This document shows positions 24,538-35,672 of a stretch of DNA of 64,000 nt, in pieces. Every line of letters starts with the position of its first letter. Position 1 is the stretch's first letter. The stretch comes from Neoceratodus forsteri. Its lineage: Eukaryota > Chordata > Ceratodontiformes > Ceratodontidae. The translations under genes and the position numbers were made by a program. The notes under the pieces are model-generated. The model had not been told where the DNA came from, made no database searches, and saw only the letters and a program-made list of their open reading frames with translations. Where the stretch lies: positions 470,950,001 to 471,014,000 of the forward strand of contig CM028136.1 of NCBI GenBank assembly GCA_016271365.2, in the 5' to 3' direction.

Positions 24538-24540
24538 TAA

Positions 24541-26040
24541 TTGAGTAATTAATTGATTGAATCATTCATTTATTGTCTCATTGCCTCTTACAGATGCCTC
24601 CACATTGTATACAACCAACTGTGGACTTCTACAATTACAGAAACATCTTAAGTTGTGCAGTTTCCCCTGCGTCTTTGTTCCGAATTCAGTAGTTAAACTG
24701 TATTTAAATGGTCCTTTACTATATATAAATAAAGGCTTAAAGTCAGATGTTTTTCTCCTTAACACATTTGCCCCTGAAATGGATTAAACATAAGGGTTAA
24801 ACTATGACATTTTACATAAGAAAGTACTGCTATAGATATTGCCAATTATGGTTACAATCACTAAAGAAAACAACTTCAATTTTAGGATTAAGATGTGGCT
24901 AAAAATAAGCAAGACTTTAAAGTTCTATCATAAATCAGTATTGTTGTGGGGAACATAAGAGATGTTTAATGCTAAGTTTGCCATTTCACACAGCAAGAGA
25001 TTTATGCCAAGAAATTCACAAACATGACTGGAGTCAAAAATGTACTCCAGCATTTAGACAGTGCTTTCATTTTTTATGTAAAGAATACAACTCCATTTTT
25101 CCCAACCCTGGCACATCAAAAGATGGAATAACAATCTAATGCATCTCAGAAGCTAACATATTTGCCTTAATCCCTATCATTTCTTACCATTCCAAATATA
25201 ATACACTACAGGACTGGGGAGCACCCCAATAATTAGGATTGAGTGGGGTGTTCAGATGTTAAGCCCATAACTTTGCACCTCAATAGCTTTGGCAGTGTTT
25301 GACAACATTAGCTGAAATTTTGCATGAGCTGTCTAAGAACTATTGTCTAAATCTGAGGAACACTTTGTGACAGCAGCTTGTGCAGTTTTTGAGATCCCTT
25401 ATGTAATTTTCCTGTAGAGGTCCAATTTTGTTTTCCTATACTTAACATGGGAGTTGGTTCTGCTGTCACCTTCAGCCTACACAGAATGGAAGTTTTTACT
25501 AAAACTTTCAGGGTAGAAGTGTGCTGTGGCAAGGCAGTGCCTTTGGAAGGTTTACTGAGAAATATCAAATGCTTCCAGAGTTATATGCATTTAAGGGTTT
25601 TTTTTTTTCGGTTCTGAGCAGTGTACTTAGGATAACATTCTGATACAGCACTAAAAATTTGGTGCTGCAATACCATTTTTAGTTTTGTGAGATGTTGTGC
25701 TTATGACATGTTTTTCCTTTCGTAACAGCCACCATCTTGTTTCTCACCTCAGTAACAGACTACTAATTCAAACTTTTATTACAGCAGCCATAATAAGAAA
25801 AAAAACATGACTCCACCTCATTAAAACATTCTGGTTCAGATTCTGAGGCTTGTTTTCAGTCAATCATGATTATAAATATGTTTTATGTATTCTTCTGACA
25901 AAGTTCATGTCTTTCCCATATTTTGAATCATGGCACGCTTTTCTGTGTTTCACCATTAAGGTGGTGTAAAACTAAATTTGACTTGTGAAACTATTTTTAA
26001 ACTGCAATTCAAAAAAAGCCCATTGAAAACATATTTTGAT
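24541..26040. other. AT-rich intergenic DNA, no gene seen
   Basis: Small open frames only (24557-24787 +, 25347-25568 -), without recognisable motifs. The sequence at about 25200-25570 has the style of an old non-autonomous repeat, but no paired ends were found. Confidence 0.5.
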
Positions 26041-27463
26041 TGCTCAGTGTATTTTTTCATTTTAGAAGCACAGAAACATGAATTTTGCAACAAAACATTG
26101 GTTTCTTAACATGAAATTTTATTATGCACTATGACTTTTTGTCTTGCAACAAAAATTGGTTTCTCAAATTGAAATCTGATTGCACATCAGAATTTTTTGT
26201 TTCACAGCAGACAATATGTTTCTCAACATGAAATTTGATTGTGCAGTATGATTTTTTGTTTTGCAACACAAATTGGTTTGTTTACTAGAAATTTGGGCAT
26301 GGGCTTAATGTCGCAAACAACAATACCACACAGAAAACAGCGTGCAGAAAAATAAGGTCAGGAGAAAATGTTGACCAAAACATAACATCACACACCTTTG
26401 GCAACAATACCAAAACCTTTTTTTATGCAGGGGGCTCAGCCCCCCCACACCACCCTCACACCCCAATGTGGGGGCTTCATCCCCAACAACCCCCCCAAAC
26501 TTAATTAACTAACTCTATGGGTGGTGTAGACCAAGGGGAAAAGGGAAAACTTGGAAGAGGTATAAATTTGTTTTTTCTTTGAAAAACAAAAATAAAATGT
26601 CTTGGGAGATGGGGAATCAAAACCTGACTTCTGGGTCTGTACTGTGCAAGGTACTTGTACCTTAGCCACTCCACCACTGGAGCAGCTCAATCAGGCACAG
26701 CACCTGTGGCCTCTTCAGTCCTTGCTCCAGTTCCTAGTGAGCAATAGGGGTAGTGAGAGTTTCCTACCACTATTATACCCCTCTCACTCTAATTCATTCT
26801 GCAGTTTAGATGGCACAGTTCTTCATGCACTGTTATAGCAGTGTTCTACTGACCCAGTACCAACATTTGACTGCACATCTGAAGTTTTGGTTTTGTGACT
26901 TTAATTTGTCTCTCACCATGAAATTTGATTGAGCATCTTAATTTTTCATTTTGCAGCAAAGAAAAAAATGTTTGCACAATATGAAATTTCAGTGCATATC
27001 TCAGGTTATCATTGCACATGACAAACTGGTTGCTGGACAATAAATCTGATTATAGTCTATAAATTTTAGTTTTGTGTGGTGAAAAACAAGAAATGTAATC
27101 TGACTTGTGAAACTGTTTTTTAATTACAATTAAAAAAAGTCTGTTGGAAACACATTTTGGTTCTGGATTATAACTTGTACTTGTAAAAACAGAAATTGGT
27201 TGCTCTATATGAAACCTGATTGTGGATTATAATCTCCCACTGCATTATTATAATTTGTTTTGCGCCATTAAATGTTCAATACTGATTATATATTTTTTTC
27301 ATTCTGGAGCTCAGATTGATAATTCATGAAACTGCATTGCAAATAAAATGTTGCATACCGTGACTTAAATTGGTTGCACGACATAAAATTTGATTACCCA
27401 CCATAATTTTCCTTTTTGCAGCAGAAAATTGGTTTCTCAGCATGAAATGTGATTGTACACCAT
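26040..27463. repeat. degenerate ~58-bp tandem repeat (left part)
   Basis: A unit of the type TTTTGCAACAAAAATTGG followed by TTTCTCAACATGAAATTTGA recurs at about 58-bp steps (for example at 26101, 26158 and 26217, and many drifted copies from 26880 to 27460). It is interrupted at about 26300-26870 by unrelated sequence containing a SINE-like segment. The array continues after Harbinger-2 at 33273-33395. No coding potential. Confidence 0.8.
26585..26700 (-). mobile_element. tRNA-derived SINE-like segment (Leu/Ser type)
   Basis: On the minus strand GTGGTGGAGTGGCTAAGGTA looks like a class II tRNA A box and CAGGTTTTGATTCCCCATC looks like a B box. The spacing of about 45 bases between them includes an arm-like segment, as in Leu/Ser tRNAs. 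Acceptor pairing and a proper anticodon arm were not found, so it is a SINE head or tRNA relic rather than a gene. Confidence 0.5.
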
Positions 27464-27771
27464 GGGTGGGATATTCAAAGCAGTTGCGAAAGGTGAAAGT
27501 GGGATGCACCAGCACAACAGCGGACATGCGCCAATGAGCGATATTCAGCAGCTGACAATGCACAGCGCAAAATGCAGTGTGCCAATGCGCAACACAAATG
27601 AATGCATGTGCAAGTGCAGGGGCATATCCACGAATAAGTTGCACAGTGCGATATACAACAGCAAGCCGATGGCACAAGCGCTGAGCAACAGGGACATTTG
27701 CAGAGCAAAGTTGAGCCCATAAAAGGATGGAGCAAGCAGGGGATGGAGGTTTGCACCATGGGAGTAGGGGT

Positions 27772-27842
27772 GAGAGACAGAGAGTGAGAGACAGAGAGAG
27801 ACAGAGACAGAGGGAGACAGAGACAGAGACAGAGAGAGAGAT
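27772..27842 (+). repeat. (GAGACA)n-like purine-rich simple repeat
   Basis: A run of GAGACAGAGA-type units lies just before the transposase start. Its antisense frames give spurious Leu/Ser-rich reading frames. Confidence 0.9.
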
Positions 27843-27915
27843 CCTGGGACCAGGCAGAACAGCAGCAGGGGTGCAGAACAGGCACAAAGGCAGGCAGTGC
27901 AATGGGCAGTAGGAC

Positions 27916-29354
27916 ATGGAGCACAACCCTGACTGTGCCAGTCAGCGTGAGTGGACCAGAGTGTGTGTGTGGGTCCCCAACACAGGAGTGCACCCAGTGC
28001 AGGGGCCCAGGCAGCAGGACACAGCCAGGGTAGCCCAGGACATGAGCCACAGAGGACGGCAGAGCAGGCCAGGCCATGGCCAGTGCAATATTCCAGATGG
28101 CGGTGGTAATGAGGGGTTAAAGGAGGCTGAGTGGTGTAGCCGTGGAAGGGCCTGGCAGCAGTATGCCCAGAACAGGTGGTACCATGCCCGCACCACATTC
28201 AAGTGGTACAGTGACACCAAGATTGTGGGCCGGTGCCACCTGAAATGGATGATTCTGAAGCAGCTCTGTGAGCTGTGCAGTAATGAGATGCAGGCACCCA
28301 CAAGACAGAGCCACACCCTGTCAGTGGAGACAAAGGTCACAGCCGTAATGTGCCTGCTCACCATGGGCACCTTCCAGAGACAGACAGGGGACACCATAAG
28401 CATAACCCAGTTGGCCGCATTGTGGATCCTCACACAGATCCTCAATGCACTGCTGCCACATGCTATGGAATACATCCACTTCCCCAGAACACAGGCAGAG
28501 CATACAGCAAGCATGCAGGAGTTCCTCAGGGTTGTACGTATGCCTGGCATGCTAGGGGCCATTGACTGCACCAACGTAGTCATCCGCACACCACCGGGGC
28601 CAGACGGGGTGGCCTACATCAACAGAAAAAGCTACCCCAGCATCAACTGCCAGGTGGTGTGCGATGCCAAGGGGTGCATAATCAATGTCTGTGCCACACA
28701 CCCTGGAGGAGCACACAATGCCTTCATCTGGCACCAGTCTGCACTGTGCCACAGGTTTGAGAATGGGGACATCCCCACTGGCCACCTAGTAGGTGAGTAT
28801 GCAGCTGGAATGGGCAGCCCTGCACAGCATGGCAGGGTCTGGGGGGTGATGCAATGCTGGGGTCATAGGGGGTTTGACTGTGTAGGTGGGGGGGCAGACA
28901 CACAGACCACAGTGCTAACCCATCATGTCCCCAAGCAGGTGATAGGGGATACCCACTCCAGCCCTGGCTGCTCACCCTGTACCAGCGCCCGTTGACCCCA
29001 GCACAGGAGAGATACAATGAGGCACATGCCAGCACACAGAACATCATTGATCATGTGTTTGGACTGCTGAAGGCACGGTTCCATTGCCTGCACAAGTCTG
29101 GCGGTGCCCTACAGTACAGCCCCTCGAAGGCCTGTGACCTATTCCTGGCCTGCTGTGTGCTACACAACATGGCCACTGACCATGGAATAGCCATCAAGGA
29201 TGAAGAGGGGAACAGCAGTGGGGACGACGCCGACGCCGGGCCACACGGTGGTGGGCAGGCCCGCCCGGATGATGGGAACCCCGGCTGCAGAGTATGGCCC
29301 AGTAGCACCGGGACACCATTGCAGAGAAGCACTATGATGCATGCAGATAGGTGA
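27916..29354 (+). CDS. HARBI1-like (DDE_Tnp_4) transposase, two exons
   Basis: Exon 1 27916-28792, intron 28793-28938, exon 2 28939-29354; 430 residues if the first ATG is used (HARBI1 is about 350, so the true start may be further in). Blocks: GRAWQQYAQNRWYHARTT, SHTLSVETKVTAV with MGTFQRQTGD, GAIDCTNV (first catalytic Asp, codon 28564-28566), INRKSYPSINCQVVCD, VCATHPGGAHNAF, then across the splice LVGDRGYPLQPWLL (second Asp, codon 28941-28943), NIIDHVFGLLKARFHCL and LACCVLHNMA. The third catalytic position, Glu in the family (VERTF/IEKTF), is Asp (GAT, 29049-29051). No stop or frameshift was seen in the spliced frame. It is a cut-and-paste transposase by family; activity is doubtful because of the E-to-D change. 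Confidence 0.88.
28793..28938 (+). other. transposase intron, 146 bp (GT-AG)
   Basis: Donor G|GTGAGTAT at 28793, acceptor CCAAGCAG| at 28938. Removal joins the codon GGT and restores the family motif GDRGYP; the unspliced frame reads into non-family sequence. The same intron position is present, with a mutated donor, in Harbinger-1. Confidence 0.88.
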
Positions 29355-30083
29355 ACATGGCCACACACAGGGACCAGGGCACAGTATACAGGCATGACAG
29401 GCTGGGCCCCACAACAGACATGGCTGGAAGGCAGCTTTGACAGAAAGGGACTGGACACTGTGGAAGCACCCCATACAGCACTATGGACCCCACACACATG
29501 GCTCCACACACCTCCACACACACACAGGCACAGTCACATGGGCACCCACACATGCACACCCTAAAGCCGCCAATGGGCATGTGTCAGATGCTGAACACCA
29601 GTGCACAGTGGTGGCTGGTGATGTGATGACATCATCATGCACAAGCCACAGTGGCCAGCAGCTGGGTGGGTGTGCACAGGGTGGGCATGTTGCGTGGGCC
29701 ATGGATCGCATGGCCCAGGTAAGCACATGCACACATCACGCCACTGTGCATACAGGGCTGTGACAGGCAGTGGACAGGGAGGGAGGTGTATCATGACCTC
29801 TGTGCAGTTGCATGGCTGCCACAGACATGTGGACGGCCCCGCCGAGGCCACCCAGCAGACTCTGGTTGTGCGACAGCCACAGGGGTGACACTGACGGTCC
29901 CACAGGTATGACGCTGCGGGTATGCAACCGGTCTCTCGCAGGCATCTGCAGGTCCCCGAACAGGCACTCTCCAGGTGTGCCTGGAATGCCTACAGTGGAT
30001 CCCAGTGACAACAATGCCGGGGTCACACGTCGCCAGGATCGAGGGGTGCAGATTGCACTCTGTGGTGACTGCTGTGGATGGCC

Positions 30084-31500
30084 CTACACCAGGGTTGCCA
30101 GCAGTGCTAGGCCAGCCATGACTGCAGCGGTGAGCTGATCCAGGCCTGTGGTTATGTCCTTCCATATGTGTGTGGCCTTGGCCAGGAGCTGCTCAAAGTC
30201 CCAGTCATGCCACCCTGCAGATTGGCACAGCTCCGTGCAGAGTGCACGCACCCCTGCCACGACCAGCATCTGTTGCTCTACAGATGCCCAGAACAGATGG
30301 GTGTGCTCAGTCAGAGGGTCAGCGCCCTGGGCTTGGGCATTGCGCCGACCCATGGGTGTTGCGCAACCCCACAGAATGGCCCCTCACGCAGGTGGGGGCT
30401 GTATAGCAGGGCCCCCTTGGACCTGTACTGGCTGCAGTGCACTGGCAGTGGCCATTGCACCAGGACCCCCCTCGGCACCATCCAGCTGCCACTGCTGCCA
30501 CTCCAGTCACTGTGCATGTGATGGCTCTGGGGCGGCTGCACCACCACCACCACCACACAGTATGGGCTATGCCGCAGGTACATCGACCACAATCTCACCA
30601 GACGGTGTGGCTGGAGGGTTGTCAAGTGCCACCTGCACACCGGCTGCACTGCTGTGTCCAGTGCATGGTAGGGGTGCCTCCCTCTGGCTCGCATCATTAC
30701 TGTCCAGGATAGTGGACATGTCATTATCAGACCCGGACCACACCCCAATCAGTGTCTCAGCACACTGGACACCATGGCTGGCATCCCACTGAGACACTGC
30801 CTGGGCCTCATCTGTGCCCATGCCACTGGCATCTGGTCAGACAGTGGGGAAGGCCTGGCAGTGGTCCTGACCCTGGACTCCAGTGGAGATGGATGGGTGC
30901 TCCTCCCAGTCCATGTCAGCCCACAAGGTGGGCACTGCCACCCTGCAGCTGCATGCAGGTGCTCAGGATCTGTAAGGGAACACATACACATTAGTGCCGC
31001 CACCATGCACCCCTGCCCCTTGCACCCCTCACCCCCATCCCCATGCACCACTGTACCTACCATGCAGTGATGGGCTTCCCCCCATCTGGAATCCACCACT
31101 GGGTACACCCTCCATGGCACTACACTGCATGGATGCCACCACCAGCTCCTCCTGTGATGTCAGCTGTGGCATCTCAGGCTGTTCACCGCCCACAGCAGCC
31201 CATGCAGCATGGATGGCAGCCACCTTCTCCTTTATCCGCCACCAGTCTGTGCCCACCTTTTTCTTGCACTCCTGTGCTGACCTCTGATGGCTGCCCTGCA
31301 GGTTCACAGCCTTGGCTACTCCCTCCCATGCCTCTGCTCTGGCCTGTGGGGTGCCTGTGGAGCCATTCAGACCATCTGAGGTCACTGCAGGCACGCGTCT
31401 GGAGGGGCACAGTGCCATGGCCAGGTGAGTGCACATATCCACAACCATGCCATGCTGCTGTTCTGTGGGGTGCTAGTGGGTGCCACACCGTGCTGTTGGA
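30084..31500 (-). pseudogene. Myb/SANT-like partner gene of Harbinger-2
   Basis: Read leftwards. Exon 1 (about 31500-31061) contains EQQHGMVVDM, then AEAWEGVAKAVN with SAQECKKKVGTDWWRIKEKV, a Myb/SANT-like trihelix with spaced Trp residues, followed by LTSQEELVVASM. A GT-AG intron (31060-30970) is plausible: CATG|GTAGGTAC to TTACAG|ATCC, joining in frame to DPEHLHAAAGWQ. Downstream the frame shifts to one containing LIGVWSGSDNDM (about 30700-30760). A C-terminal segment at 30084-30353 has TEHTHLFWASVEQQMLVVAG and QLLAKATHIWKDI. Partners of this type bind DNA and carry the transposase to the nucleus. The apparent frame change suggests inactivation, or an additional unrecognised splice. Confidence 0.7.
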
Positions 31501-33272
31501 GGTGGGAGGGCTTTGGCTGGGAATGCTGCTGGCCATGGCAGCACACCATAGGTGTGCTCTGCCATGGCACAGCCACTGCACAGGGACATGGGGTATGCTG
31601 TGCTGGTGGAGGGGTGGGGCACATGGGTTGGTGCCCGGTGCTGATGTCTACCTCTCACTGTCCCCCTACTAGGCTCTGAAGATCGGTGCAGAGCCCAGAT
31701 GGTGGGTGCCGCTGCCAGGCAGCAGCAGGCCAGTGGTGGTGCATGGCAGAGGGATGCTGGCCAGGTGGAAGGTGAAGGTGGACAGGCGTCGGTCAGACCT
31801 CAGCCTGCAGGTAAGCACTTTGTCAGTGTTCATTGTTGTGTGGGGTAGGGGTGGGCCACAGCCCCCTGTGCACATAGCCATTACGGCCATGCATCACCAG
31901 TGTGGTCCATTGCACCATGCTGCACCTTTTGCATGTGTGTATGGCTGCTGCAGGTGGGCTGTGGGTGCATCTGGGTCCAAGCCAGGCCACTGCCATCCCC
32001 ATGCAATGGCCATATGCATGGCAGCCATGGCTGTGGCATGCTACGCATGGCTGGTGGTGGTGTGCAGTGCTGAGTGTGGCTGTGGCTGGTCAGGATGGTG
32101 GCTCATGTGGGCACGCACACTGCGGATGGCTGTGTGCTACCTACAGGGCACATGTTACTGCTGTCCGCTGAGCATGGTGGATGGGCTACAGTCATGTGGT
32201 CATGCACTCATCCTTGTCCACTCCTTTGTTATAGGTGTCCATCAGGTGGCTGTCCACACACAGCTGCTGGAGAGGATTCTGAGGGTCACCATGGCCACCC
32301 TTGTGGTGGCCTGCATCATTTGGTAGGCTCTGTTCCAGTCTCAGAGGTGAAGGAGGATGAGGCGCTGGTAGGCATGGACATCTTAGGGGCCCATTGGCCT
32401 GCTTCACCCTCCCTTCCCCGACCCCTCCTCCCAAACCTCCATTGTACCCTGCCTAGCCATGACCCCCGGCCCCTTCCCTGGCCTATCTTCCTGATTCTGG
32501 CCTCCCCATTCCCTGCCCCCCTCTCCCTGTTCCCCTCTATATAGTTTGTGTTTCTTTTAATACACTATATTTTGGTAGCCATCTATGTCTGTGTCTGCTT
32601 GCAGCTGGTGTATGGTGCCATGCTTCAGTGGTGTGCATGGTGGCTGTGTGGTACATCTGGGATGGACTGGGGCTTGTGTCTGGTGGTCTGTGCCCAGTGG
32701 CCTGTGTGTGTGTGTGTGCCCTGGGGCATATGTGTGTTCACTGCTGGGCTGTGTGGCCTGTGTGTTGTATGCTGTCGGATGGTGTGTTGTTAGCTATGGT
32801 TCCAGTGGTATGTCCCGTGCCATCCTGTGGGTGTTGCCCATGGCTGCCTACCAGTGGCCATTGGTTTCATGCCACTTCCTTGCACTGCTGTGGTTTGTGT
32901 GGTCAGGGCCTGCAGCTGTGCATCTGCCTTGCCTCCCTCCAGTCATCCCCTGCACCCTGGTGGCAGTGTGGCTTGCTCTTGTGGCCTGCTCCACACTGTG
33001 CCAGGTGCCATGTGCAATGGCCCATGTTGTGCTCTTGTGCTTCCTGCTGTGCTCCATTGTGCAGCCCAGGTTGCATGACGGCACCTGCTGACATGCTCCG
33101 TGGTGCAGCCCTTGTTGTGTGATGGTGCATCCCTGTGATATTCAGCTGTCTTGCGCTGTCACTTGCCATTGTGCTCAGCCTTTGAATATCACATTGGTTG
33201 CTCACTGGCACAGTGTACATGTGCTGTGTGGCTGTCGAGCCTGCCTCTGGCACGTTTCTGAATATCCCACCC

Positions 33273-33395
33273 CATGTTTTTTCATTTTTTGGCAAAAATT
33301 GATTGCTCAACTTGAAATTTGATTGGGCATCCTAGTTTTTGGTTTTGTGACTTAAACTGGTTTCTCACCATCAAATCTGATTGCTCATATACTGA
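33273..33395. repeat. ~58-bp tandem repeat (right part)
   Basis: TTTTTTGGCAAAAATTGATT, CTCAACTTGAAATTTGATTG and a further drifted copy match units left of Harbinger-2 and continue the array across the insertion. Confidence 0.82.
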
Positions 33396-33844
33396 CGACA
33401 ACTCTTCTCTTGGCATAGGGCCCTGCACATCTGTACCCGTGGGTGGTAGAGGGGCCTGTGCATTGGTTGACAGAGGGACTCTTTCCCCTGTGATTCTGTA
33501 TCTGTAGCTGCATGGAAGTGCAAAGTACACAGAGCCCTTCTCTTCTGCAGCCCACCTGACAGCCCCATGAATTCTTGGCATTCATTGTTGCACAGAACTG
33601 CAGGGCATGCAAGTATCTTGCACTTCCATAGGTGGATGGAGCCTTCTCTTTCTTCCCTTGGGCAATGCACATTTGCATGTCTTCAAAGGGATCTGTGTGA
33701 ATGAGGATACAATTCCACTATCCACTATCTCAAAAGAAAGGAAATTTTTTTTGCATGAAACTTCATTGATGCACCTGTTAGGGTTCAAGTTAACACCACA
33801 AAAGTAGGGAAATGTGCCATTATTGTTTCCAACACTAAGTCCCA
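33396..33844. other. intergenic DNA, no gene seen
   Basis: Several short overlapping frames on the minus strand (33282-33857) have no recognisable domain. No paired repeat ends were found. Confidence 0.5.
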
Positions 33845-34787
33845 AACATAGAAACATAGAAACATAGAATTTGATGGCAGATAAGGACCACTTGGCCCAC
33901 CCAGTCTGCCCATTTCCCTACCTAATGGATAAGCTACAGATCCTAGTTAACCAGAAGCCTACTTCTTCCTACCCCCAACCCCTAGAATTGCCTTTATGAC
34001 TATCCCATGCATGCTTGAATTCCACCACTGTTTTTGACTCCACAACCTCCTCCGAAGGCCATTCCATGCATCCACAACCCTCTCTGAGAAAAATACTTCC
34101 TAAATTACCTCCTGAGCTGCCCCATCTTCAAATTGTACCCCTTGTTCTGCACACACTTTTTTGAAAGATGCTACCTCTTTGGACTTTGTTGATTCCTTAA
34201 GGTACTTGAAAGTTTCTATCATGTTCCCCTTCTCCCTCCTTTCCTCAAGGCTATACATATTAAACTCCTTAACTCTCTTGATATGTCTTCTGGTGCAGAC
34301 CCTGCACCATTTTAGTTGCCCTCCTCCGGACATCTTCCATCCTGTCTATGTCTTTGTGGAGATTGGGTCTCCAGAACTGCATGCAGTACTCCAGATGGGG
34401 TCTCACCAGCTGGCTGTACAGAGGGATAATAACTTCCTGTTTTCTACTGGTGATGCCTCTCCCTATGCATCCCAGTATCCCCCCAGCCCTCCTTGCTGCC
34501 CTCTCACATTGCTTGTCCACCTTTAGGTCATCTGATATGACTACCTCAGGTCCCTTTCCATTTTTGTTGTTGTTAGTATCTCACCCCCCATTGTGTACTC
34601 TTCCCCTGGGTTTTTGTTTCCCAGGTGCATTACCTTGCACTTCTTTGCATTGAATCTAAGCTGCCATACTTTTGACCATTCCTCTAACCTTGCCAAGTCC
34701 CTTCTCATCCTTTCCAGCCCACCTTGTGCATCAACTCTGTTGCAGATCTTTGTGTCATCTGCAACCCCGGCTAACAAGCAGTGAAAG
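33845..34787 (-). pseudogene. CR1 LINE, 3' part of ORF2 plus 3' end (copy B)
   Basis: Begins, on the minus strand, at ADDTKICN of the RT active-site block (about 34745-34765), so it is truncated within YADD. It continues with [64 protein letters not shown], and RREKGNMIETFKYLK (about 34180-34240). It ends in three CATAGAAA-type 8-bp repeats at 33846-33871 (ATTCTATG/TTTCTATG on the coding strand). A frameshift lies near 34540. Related to the 9797-10889 copy, but shorter. Confidence 0.93.
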
Positions 34788-35271
34788 GAAAAAACATTTG
34801 GTTTTGGATCTCTGGAGTCTTGGTGAATCAGTGTTGGGGTCTTCTTTTGGGTTGTCAACACTAATGCCTATCCTGTTCACTGAGTAAACAAGGTCAAATG
34901 TGATCTCATTTCCTCACACAGGGCCAACAAAGTCCTGCTTGAAAAAAAGCCATAACACATTATATTGGCAACATGTGGTGAGACATACTTTTCTACCTTT
35001 GAAAAGTGTATCAGTATGAGGTACCAGCTTGGAGATATACCTTGTGCTTTGGGCAGGAGGCTATGGGCTTGGGGAGGGGTGAACATCAGGGCTGACAACC
35101 CCAAGGAAGACCTCACCACAGATTTGTCAAGACACCAGAGACACAAAATGCTAATGATTGTTTGATTGTTTTCCTGTTGCTGCTTGGGGCATAGGGGTGG
35201 GGAGTTACATTTCCTTACTTTTATGGCATTAACTTAAACCCTAACTGGTACATTACAATGTTTTTTGAAAA

Positions 35272-35272
<1 letters not shown>
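34788..35272. other. intergenic DNA, no gene seen
   Basis: No coding motif. Near 35214-35260 the sequence resembles the arm of the foldback repeats at 35353-35672 and 47465-47800 (TTTCCTTACTTTTA, AAACCCTAACTGGTACATTA). Confidence 0.5.
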
Positions 35273-35273
<1 letters not shown>

Positions 35274-35332
<59 letters not shown>

Positions 35333-35333
35333 T
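35274..35333. repeat. (TA)n microsatellite, ~50 bp, followed by CACACA
   Basis: An uninterrupted TA run of about 25 units, then CACACACATACAG. Confidence 0.97.
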
Positions 35334-35352
35334 ACAGTATATATATAATTTA

Positions 35353-35672
35353 TGCAAAAAATCACACGCATCATTTAGGTTAAACATAGCAGAAATTAAA
35401 CTTTTAGGGTTGACCCTTTGATTTCCGCCCATCATCCCGAGAGTTATGTCCTGACAGGGAGGCCCACCCTATTCCATGCGCAATCATATTCACAAGCCAC
35501 AAACAAGAAGAATGGGGTTAGATTTAGGCCTCACAACCCCAAGGACACACCCCATCTGATGTCAATCTTGGGATGATGGGCAGGTCCAAGGGGAGAGGGG
35601 GCAACTCTAAAAGTTTAATTTCCTTACTTTTTGTGTTTTAACCCTAAATGATGCATTAACAAAGTTTTTTGC
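35353..35672. repeat. foldback (inverted) repeat, ~100-bp arms
   Basis: The left arm (35353-35455) has GCATCATTTAGGTTAAAC, AAATTAAACTTTTAGGGTTG and GCCCATCATCCC; the right arm (35568-35672) carries the same blocks inverted (GGGATGATGGGC, AAAAGTTTAATTTCC, AACCCTAAATGATGC). A related foldback is at 47465-47800. No coding content. Confidence 0.75.

Larger units (their letters stand above)
12600..24540 (+). mobile_element. non-LTR LINE (clade unassigned), split by a SINE/Tx1 insertion
   Basis: An old LINE reading rightwards: a putative ORF1 (12631-14370), an APE-type endonuclease (14690-15460), a reverse transcriptase (15850-17259), then an interruption of 6.3 kb (17260-23566), then the remaining C-terminus (23567-24243) and a 3' end running into a TCTG/TCTA microsatellite. 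The GCATT at 17255-17259 is repeated at 23567-23571, and removing the insert joins the frame as ...MEA-LIETQTVNFW, which supports the reconstruction. The RT motif style (DFTSAFDSLSRKLLW, KGVCQGCILAP) is CR1/I/Jockey-like, but I cannot fix the clade. A related 3' fragment lies at 46926-47463. Confidence 0.85.
27464..33272 (+). mobile_element. PIF/Harbinger transposon (Harbinger-2), 5.8 kb, TSD CAT
   Basis: Inverted ends GGGTGGGATATTCA (27464-27477) and TGAATATCCCACCC (33259-33272) are perfect over 14 bases and flanked by the 3-bp duplication CAT (27461-27463 and 33273-33275). Inside are a HARBI1-like transposase on the plus strand and a Myb-like partner on the minus strand, the standard convergent pair. 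The flanks join into continuous ~58-bp repeat units. The interior is GC-richer and CACACA/GTGTG-rich compared with its surroundings. The region 31900-33250 contains long open shadow frames rich in Cys and Trp but no recognised gene. Confidence 0.95.

Noticed and set aside
27324..28198. Three overlapping ~200-codon Leu/Ser/Cys-rich frames on the minus strand
   Set aside because: Antisense to the (GAGACA)n repeat and the transposase start; the SLSLSVSVS text is the simple repeat in translation.
31900..33120. Long Cys/Trp/Val-rich frames in Harbinger-2, plus strand
   Set aside because: Several frames are open at once because of TGTG/TGGC-rich composition; no motif, and they lie in the expected non-coding end of the transposon.
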